From an uncultured Oscillospiraceae bacterium (lineage in GTDB: Bacteria; Bacillota; Clostridia; Oscillospirales; Oscillospiraceae): a stretch of DNA of 45,896 nucleotides. The stretch spans positions 1 to 45,896 of the forward strand of contig CATLFX010000018.1 in assembly GCA_949935795.1 (NCBI GenBank). The letters are read 5' to 3'. A model generated the notes under the pieces. That model did no database searches. It was not told where the DNA came from and saw only the letters and a list, made by a program, of their open reading frames with translations. Shown piece by piece: positions 41,546 through 45,896 of this stretch. The position numbers were made by a program, and so were the translations under genes. How positions within the stretch are numbered: the first letter of the stretch is position 1; the number at the start of each line of letters is the position of its first letter.

Positions 41546-42109
41546 ATGTTAGAGTATGAGAGAGAATTATTTGATGAGTTTAAGCGCTTAGAGTCCCTTT
41601 GCCGCGATATGTTCTCCTGTCAACACGGTGTGAGCGAGTATATCAACCAAATGGAACAAATCCCTCCCTACATAAAGAACCGGATTCCATCATGGGACAG
41701 AGATTACCGGACCTTAAAGCATTTGCGGTGGTTGCGAAACCAAATCGCCCATGAAATGACTGCAACGGATTGCGATTTCGATGATGTGGAACAGCTTAAG
41801 GATTTTTATAGACGTATCTTGAATGGACAAGATCCTCTTGCTATGGCAAGGAAGGTGAAACAGAACACACAAAGTTGTTCTTGTCAAAAAAGCAGTAACA
41901 ATATAAAACTCAAAAGTGTTTTTTACGATAACAAGCGGGAGCAAAAGCGGACGCACAGTCTTTCATACGTGTGGTTCAGCCTGATTTCATTGATTTTGAT
42001 TATTTTAATCATACTTTTATTCGTTTCAGGTATCAAAAATGAAAAGCGGGAAAGACCATCACTGCATATTCAAGATTCCTGGGAAACGATGACGGATACC
42101 ATGATTTAG
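41546..42109 (+). CDS. Small HEPN-like protein with C-terminal membrane anchor
   Basis: 187 residues. The helical N-terminal part contains LRWLRNQIAHEM, with Arg64 and His69 in an R-x4-H arrangement typical of HEPN RNase domains. A basic Ser/Gln/Lys-rich linker (about 100-138) leads to one membrane helix at 141-162 and a short tail. The gene is clearly AT-richer than everything around it, with codons such as AAA, ATT, TTA, which suggests later acquisition. Active HEPN proteins cleave RNA in toxin-antitoxin and defence systems, but no antitoxin lies next to it, so it might be inactive or regulatory. I do not recognise the exact family. Confidence 0.6.
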   Translation: MLEYERELFDEFKRLESLCRDMFSCQHGVSEYINQMEQIPPYIKNRIPSWDRDYRTLKHLRWLRNQIAHEMTATDCDFDDVEQLKDFYRRILNGQDPLAMARKVKQNTQSCSCQKSSNNIKLKSVFYDNKREQKRTHSLSYVWFSLISLILIILIILLFVSGIKNEKRERPSLHIQDSWETMTDTMI

Positions 42110-42160
42110 AATAAAGCGAGCTCCCCAGAGGTAGATCCCTCTGGGGAGCTCGCTTTATTC
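42109..42160. terminator. Bidirectional terminator: perfect 23-bp inverted repeat
   Basis: 42109-42131 pairs perfectly with 42138-42160 around a 6-base loop; A-rich and T-rich ends form the base of the stem. It ends both the HEPN-like gene (plus) and glmM (minus), and the last glmM codon and stop lie inside the stem. Confidence 0.85.
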
Positions 42161-43525
42161 TGCCCTGTGTCCCTGGGCGGCGATCACGTCCACCACCCGC
42201 TGGGCCAGCTCCTGGCACTGATCCTTTTCCGGGGCCTCTACCATGACCCGGACCACCGGCTCGGTACCCGACTCCCGCACCAGGATGCGGCCGGTGTCCC
42301 CCAGCTCGCCGGCCACGGCCTTCACCGCGTCCTGGACGGCCGGGTCGTCTTGTGCGGCCTTTTTGTCCTTCACCCGCACGTTGATGAGCACCTGGGGATA
42401 GATGGTCACCGGGGCGGCCAGACGGCTCAGCGCCTCTTTTTTGGCCATCATCACCTCCATGATTTTCAGCGAGGTGAGGATGCCGTCCCCCGTCCGGGCG
42501 TACTTGGAGAAGATGATGTGGCCCGACTGCTCGCCCCCCAGCCGGTGGCCCCCCCGGACCATCTCCTCATACACGTACTTATCCCCCACGGCGGTTTTGG
42601 CGTAGCCGATGCCCGCCTTGTCCAGGGCCTTGTACAGCCCGAAGTTGGACATAACGGTGGTGACCACCGTGTTGGTGAGCAGCTTGCCCCGCTCCTTCAT
42701 GTACGCGCCGTACAGGTACATGATCTGGTCGCCGTCCACCAGATTACCGTTCTCGTCCACCGCCAGGCAGCGGTCCGCGTCCCCGTCGTAGGCGAAGCCC
42801 GCGTCGCAATTGTGCTCCCTGACGTACTTTTTCAGCCCCTCGATGTGGGTGGAGCCCGCGTCCAGGTTGATGTTCAGCCCGTCGGGCCGGTCGTTGATGA
42901 CGTGCACGTCCGCCCCCAGGGAGCGGAACACGTTGGGGGCGATGGACCAGGCGGAGCCGTTGGCGCAGTCCAGGGCGATGCGCTTGCCCCGGAAGGAGTA
43001 CACCGCCAGGGAGATCAGGTAGCCCATGTAGCGGTTGCGCCCGGCGGTGTGGTCCACGATGCTGCCCACCGCCTCGCCGGTGGCGAAGGGGAGCTTGGGG
43101 AAGGTCTGGCCGTCCACGGAGAGGGTCCCGTCCAGGTAGTCCTCCACCAGCCGGATGGTGGCCTCGTCCATCTTCTCCCCCTCCCGGTTCAGCAGCTTGA
43201 CGCCGTTGTCGTAGTAGGGGTTGTGGGAGGCGGAGATCATTACGCCGCAGTCGAAGCCGTCGGTGCGGGTGACGTAGGACACGGAGGGGGTGGTGGTGAC
43301 GTGGAGCAGGTACACGTCTGCCCCGGAGGCGGCCATGCCCGCGCTGATGGCGTACTCCAGCATGTAGCTGGACCGCCGGGTGTCTTTGCCCACCACGATC
43401 CGGGCCCGGTCCCCGCCCCGGCCGTAGTACCAGCCCAAAAACCGGCCCACCTGGTAGGCGTGGTCGCCGGTGAGCTCCACGTTGGCCTTGCCACGGAAGC
43501 CGTCCGTACCAAAATATTTACCCAT
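42155..43525 (-). CDS. glmM: Phosphoglucosamine mutase GlmM
   Basis: 456 residues, full length. MGKYFGTDGFRGKAN at the start, active-site Ser100 in ISASHNP, metal loop DGDADR (about 245-250), GEQSGHI for substrate binding and the C-terminal RESGTEPVVRVMVEA (phosphate binding) are all present. It converts glucosamine-6-phosphate to glucosamine-1-phosphate for UDP-GlcNAc and peptidoglycan. AAAGGAG precedes the ATG. The upstream GlmU-like gene ends 3 bases before, so the two act in one pathway. Confidence 0.96.
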   Translation of the reverse strand: MGKYFGTDGFRGKANVELTGDHAYQVGRFLGWYYGRGGDRARIVVGKDTRRSSYMLEYAISAGMAASGADVYLLHVTTTPSVSYVTRTDGFDCGVMISASHNPYYDNGVKLLNREGEKMDEATIRLVEDYLDGTLSVDGQTFPKLPFATGEAVGSIVDHTAGRNRYMGYLISLAVYSFRGKRIALDCANGSAWSIAPNVFRSLGADVHVINDRPDGLNINLDAGSTHIEGLKKYVREHNCDAGFAYDGDADRCLAVDENGNLVDGDQIMYLYGAYMKERGKLLTNTVVTTVMSNFGLYKALDKAGIGYAKTAVGDKYVYEEMVRGGHRLGGEQSGHIIFSKYARTGDGILTSLKIMEVMMAKKEALSRLAAPVTIYPQVLINVRVKDKKAAQDDPAVQDAVKAVAGELGDTGRILVRESGTEPVVRVMVEAPEKDQCQELAQRVVDVIAAQGHRAE

Positions 43526-43528
43526 CGC

Positions 43529-44191
43529 TCACTTCTCCTTTTTAACGGTGACGCCGCCCGTCTTATAGATGCAGTCCCCCGGCACCGCGCCCCGGACGCA
43601 GGACAGGGGATAGACGTTGCTGCGGGGGCCGATCACCGTGCCCGGGTTGAGCACGCTGTTGCAGCCCACCTCCACACAGTCGCCCAGGATGGCCCCGAAC
43701 TTCTTCCGGCCCGTCTCAATTTTCTCGTCCCCGTCCTTCACTGTGACCAGGGTTTTGTCCGACTTCACGTTGGAGGTGATGGACCCAGCCCCCATGTGGC
43801 TCCTGTAACCCAGGATGGAGTCGCCCACGTAGTTGTAGTGGGGGACCTGGACGTTGTCGAACAGAATCACGTTTTTCAGCTCCACCGAGTTGCCGACGAC
43901 GCAGTTGGCCCCCACCAGGGCGGAGCCCCGGATGAAGGCGCAGTGGCGCACCTCGGTGTGGGGGCCGATGATGCAGGGCGCGCCCAAAAAGGCGGAGTGG
44001 GCGATCTGGGCGGTCTGGTGGACCCACACCTGGGAGCCCAGCTCCTCATACTCGTCCCCCAGGGCGGGGCCCAGGGCCAGAATCAGGTCCTTGATGCCGT
44101 CCAGGGCCTGCCAGGGGTATTCAAAGCGGGCCAGATAGTCCCCGGCCAGGGTGTGGCTCAGGTCAAACAGCCCGGTTGTGTTCAAATTCAT
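43529..44191 (-). CDS. GlmU-like left-handed beta-helix acyltransferase (no uridyltransferase domain)
   Basis: 220 residues. After a short N-terminal helical part (1-50) come hexapeptide repeats of a left-handed beta-helix (AQIAHSAFLGAPCIIGPHTEVRHCAFIRG and onward). The segment VELKNVILFDNVQVPHYNYVGDSILG, with GAGSITSN, resembles the acetyltransferase half of GlmU. The nucleotidyltransferase domain of GlmU is absent. Its place directly before glmM supports a role in amino-sugar metabolism. AAGGAGG precedes the ATG. A different acyl acceptor cannot be excluded. Confidence 0.75.
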   Translation of the reverse strand: MNLNTTGLFDLSHTLAGDYLARFEYPWQALDGIKDLILALGPALGDEYEELGSQVWVHQTAQIAHSAFLGAPCIIGPHTEVRHCAFIRGSALVGANCVVGNSVELKNVILFDNVQVPHYNYVGDSILGYRSHMGAGSITSNVKSDKTLVTVKDGDEKIETGRKKFGAILGDCVEVGCNSVLNPGTVIGPRSNVYPLSCVRGAVPGDCIYKTGGVTVKKEK

Positions 44192-44203
44192 GGGAAAACC
44201 TCC

Positions 44204-44404
44204 TTATTCTTTGCCTTTCCGGCCTTTCCAATACCGATAAAGCACGACGCAGAAACTGGCAACCCAGAGCAGAGCCAGGAAAATATTATACCCCGCCGGG
44301 CCCGCGCTGCCCGACATGGCAAGACGCACCAGCTTCACGACCCAAATCGCCGACGCGACGGCCCAGATGATAACAGTCACCAAATCGACCGATTTCAATT
44401 TCAT
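44204..44404 (-). CDS. Small two-helix membrane protein of unknown function
   Basis: 66 residues from the ATG at 44404 with GAGGTGA upstream; the frame can be extended to 44458 but without a site. Two hydrophobic stretches (LVTVIIWAVASAIWVV and NIFLALLWVASFCVVLYRYW) and a Lys/Arg-rich tail are visible. It sits between the Gx-type gene and the GlmU-like gene in the same direction. I do not recognise it. Confidence 0.55.
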   Translation of the reverse strand: MKLKSVDLVTVIIWAVASAIWVVKLVRLAMSGSAGPAGYNIFLALLWVASFCVVLYRYWKGRKGKE

Positions 44405-44414
44405 GCAAATCACC

Positions 44415-44903
44415 TCATTTTTTATCCGGCACCCGCTCGACCAGCACCCCGGACACAACGCCGATCAGCACCCCGGCCACCGTCCCGGAAATCCACAGCA
44501 CCGGTAGATACCAGGCCAGCCGTGAGGTCTCCAGCAGGGCCATGGCCACCAGAATCTGCCCCGCGTTGTGGGCCACCCCTCCGGCCACGCTGACGCCGAC
44601 GGAGGAGAATTTCCCCGTCCTTTTCAGCAGGCCCATGAGGGACAGGCTCAGCGCCGCCCCGGCCACGCTGTAGGCCAGCGCCGCCCCGTTGCCGAACAGC
44701 AGTGTGACCAAAACGACCCGCATCAGGGAGATAATACAGGCGTCCTTCCAGTTCAGGCGGTACAGCGCGAACACGATGGCCAGGTTGGGCAGGCCCAGCT
44801 TGACCCCCGGCACGCCCAGCGGCGGCAGGAGGGATTCCAGGTAGGACAGCACCAGGGCCAGGGCGGTGATGAGCCCGTACTGGGCGACTTTCGATGCTTT
44901 CAT
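44415..44903 (-). CDS. Gx transporter family/heptaprenyl diphosphate synthase component I-like membrane protein
   Basis: 162 residues with about five membrane helices. GLITALALVLSYLESLLPPLGVPGVKLGLPNLAIVF and GVAHNAGQILVAMALL are typical of the Hpre_diP_synt_I/Gx family, whose fold looks like the substrate-binding subunit of ECF transporters. Despite the old HepI annotation, the ECF-S-like topology suggests uptake of an unknown compound. AAGGAGG lies very close before the ATG. It follows the NusG-II gene by about 10 bases, a common pair in Clostridia. Confidence 0.82.
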   Translation of the reverse strand: MKASKVAQYGLITALALVLSYLESLLPPLGVPGVKLGLPNLAIVFALYRLNWKDACIISLMRVVLVTLLFGNGAALAYSVAGAALSLSLMGLLKRTGKFSSVGVSVAGGVAHNAGQILVAMALLETSRLAWYLPVLWISGTVAGVLIGVVSGVLVERVPDKK

Positions 44904-44912
44904 CCTGCCTCC

Positions 44913-45290
44913 TTATCCCGTGTTGGCGTCGATGCCGCTTCCCTGTCCGCCCTCGACAGACACCACCAGCTTGTGGGGCAGGCAGACGATGGACTCCCCC
45001 TCGTATTGCACCGCTCCCTGGCGCACACAGATCTGATCGGGGCAATCGGCCTCCACCACCTGGGCCGTCCCGTTCCGAATGACCAGGGTGTTGGTGTGTC
45101 CGTCCTCCCCCAGCAGGACCTGGGTATCCTCGCTGAGGGGCAGCTCCATCACCGTCTGCCCGTCCATCTGGACGGACACATACCCCCCGTCCTGCCGGGT
45201 GGCGTACAGGAATACCGCCAGAGCCCCGCCCAGGAGCATCAGGGCGGCAATCAGTATAGCATCGTTTCGATGGGTTTTCAACCACTCCAC
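44913..45290 (-). CDS. NusG domain II-containing membrane protein
   Basis: 125 residues from a GTG at 45290 six bases after GGAGG; the longer frame to the TTG at 45311 would contain that site itself. One membrane helix (about 10-30) precedes a small extracytoplasmic NusG-II-type beta domain with VVEADCPDQICVRQGAV and IVCLPHKLVVSVEG. Such proteins often sit beside Gx-type genes and Rnf or ApbE genes in Clostridia; the function is not established. The two Cys residues flanking the domain may form a disulfide. Confidence 0.8.
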   Translation of the reverse strand: MEWLKTHRNDAILIAALMLLGGALAVFLYATRQDGGYVSVQMDGQTVMELPLSEDTQVLLGEDGHTNTLVIRNGTAQVVEADCPDQICVRQGAVQYEGESIVCLPHKLVVSVEGGQGSGIDANTG

Positions 45291-45359
45291 AAAATTCCTC
45301 CAAAACCGCAACAGAGGGAGGGCCGCATGGCCTCTCCCCCGTTTGCGTTTTTTCGTCTG

Positions 45360-45896
45360 TTAACCGTTCACGACCTCAGCCTTGGTGATATTGAGGGCGA
45401 CAAGGCACCCGGCCTTACACACCTCAATGCACTTGCCGCAGCCGTCGCACTTGGCGTAGTCGATGCTCGCCAGGTTGTCGGTGACGGTGATGGCCCCGGT
45501 GTGGCAGTTCTTCTCGCACAGCTTGCAGCCGATGCAGCCCGCGGAGCAGCTCTTGCGGGTGCCCGCGCCCTTCTGATGGCTGTTGCAGTCCACCACCATG
45601 TGGGCGTCGGCGGGACGGATGGCGATGACCTGGTTGGGGCAGGTCTTGGCGCACAGGCCGCAGCCGATGCAGACGGAGGTATCCACCCGGGCCAGCCCGC
45701 CGTTGATGTGGATGGCCCCCACGGGGCACACCTGGGCGCAGTCGCCCAGGCCGATGCAGCCGTAGACGCACTTGCCCGTGCCGCCGAACAGCAGCTTGGC
45801 GGCGGCGCAGCTCTCCAGGCCCTTGTAGTCCATCTTCACGGAGGTGGCCTCACAGGTGCCGGAGCAGCGCACCTCGGCCACCTGCTTGGCCACGTC
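45360..45896 (-). CDS. rnfB: Rnf complex iron-sulfur subunit RnfB, C-terminal part (5' end outside the window)
   Basis: The open frame runs to the window edge, so this is the last 178 residues. Ferredoxin-type Cys clusters are visible: CVYGCIGLGDCAQVCP, CIGCGLCAKTCP, CIGCKLCEKNC and CDGCGKCIEVC, preceded by ESCAAA. RnfB receives electrons from ferredoxin in the ion-pumping ferredoxin:NAD oxidoreductase at the membrane. Presence of this subunit at the end of an rnf operon fits an anaerobic fermentative clostridium. The NusG-II and Gx genes follow. Confidence 0.88.
   Translation of the reverse strand, partial: DVAKQVAEVRCSGTCEATSVKMDYKGLESCAAAKLLFGGTGKCVYGCIGLGDCAQVCPVGAIHINGGLARVDTSVCIGCGLCAKTCPNQVIAIRPADAHMVVDCNSHQKGAGTRKSCSAGCIGCKLCEKNCHTGAITVTDNLASIDYAKCDGCGKCIEVCKAGCLVALNITKAEVVNG

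Overview
The window is GC-rich DNA from a motile anaerobic member of the Clostridia, most likely an Oscillospiraceae-type gut bacterium. This is inferred from the Firmicutes-style flagellar set (FliY, CheC/CheD/CheV, FlbD, a single-sigma FliA), an Rnf subunit, low-GC-Gram-positive ribosome binding sites (AAGGAGG) and frequent GTG/TTG starts in a GC-rich background. There is no rRNA, tRNA, CRISPR array, prophage or insertion sequence that I can see.

Layout. (1) 1-1583: a truncated FtsE-like ABC ATPase (minus) diverges from a membrane-anchored C39-type cysteine peptidase (plus), which ends in a strong terminator. (2) 1644-5333 (minus): a FliT/FlgN-like chaperone, FliS and an unusually long FliD, driven by a sigma-28-like promoter. 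(3) 5519-7024 (plus): a ParA-type ATPase and a ComFB-domain protein, divergent from fliD and closed by a bidirectional terminator. (4) 7083-34083 (minus): one nearly continuous flagellar/chemotaxis operon. In order of transcription it is flgB-flgC-fliE-fliF-fliG-fliH-fliI-fliJ-fliK-flgD-(flagellar operon protein)-flgE-flbD-motA-motB-fliM-fliY-cheY-fliO-fliP-fliQ-fliR-flhB-flhA-fliA-flgF/G-flgG-cheC-cheD-cheV-HDOD. Many genes overlap by 1-8 bases. (5) 34084-34539: a non-coding stretch with a terminator and two candidate promoters for the operon. (6) 34540-39592 (minus): a three-gene phosphorelay made of REC-HD-GYP-GGDEF, Hpt and a hybrid histidine kinase. (7) 39842-42109 (plus): a metallo-beta-lactamase/beta-CASP RNA-processing-type protein and a small AT-rich HEPN-like membrane protein. 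(8) 42155-45896 (minus): the C-terminal part of RnfB, a NusG domain II protein, a Gx/HepI-type membrane protein, a tiny membrane protein, a GlmU-like acyltransferase and GlmM.

How it works together. Region 4 encodes almost the whole rod, hook, MS/C-ring, export apparatus and stator; region 2 encodes the cap and export chaperones. Flagellin, FlgK/FlgL/FlgM, FliW/CsrA, FlhF/FlhG and the core chemotaxis proteins CheA/CheW/CheB/CheR are not here and must lie elsewhere if present. FliA made from the operon probably turns on fliD-fliS. The phosphorelay just upstream can in principle both make and degrade c-di-GMP. A ComFB-domain protein, a family reported to bind cyclic dinucleotides, sits beside fliD, so the locus may be a c-di-GMP-tuned motility island.

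Most notable points: FliY carries three copies of the CheY-binding-type peptide inside its linker instead of one at its N-terminus; FliM and FliG both deviate at the motifs that normally contact each other; a ParA-ComFB pair is embedded between flagellar transcription units; and a pair of REP-like hairpins interrupts the operon between fliK and fliJ.
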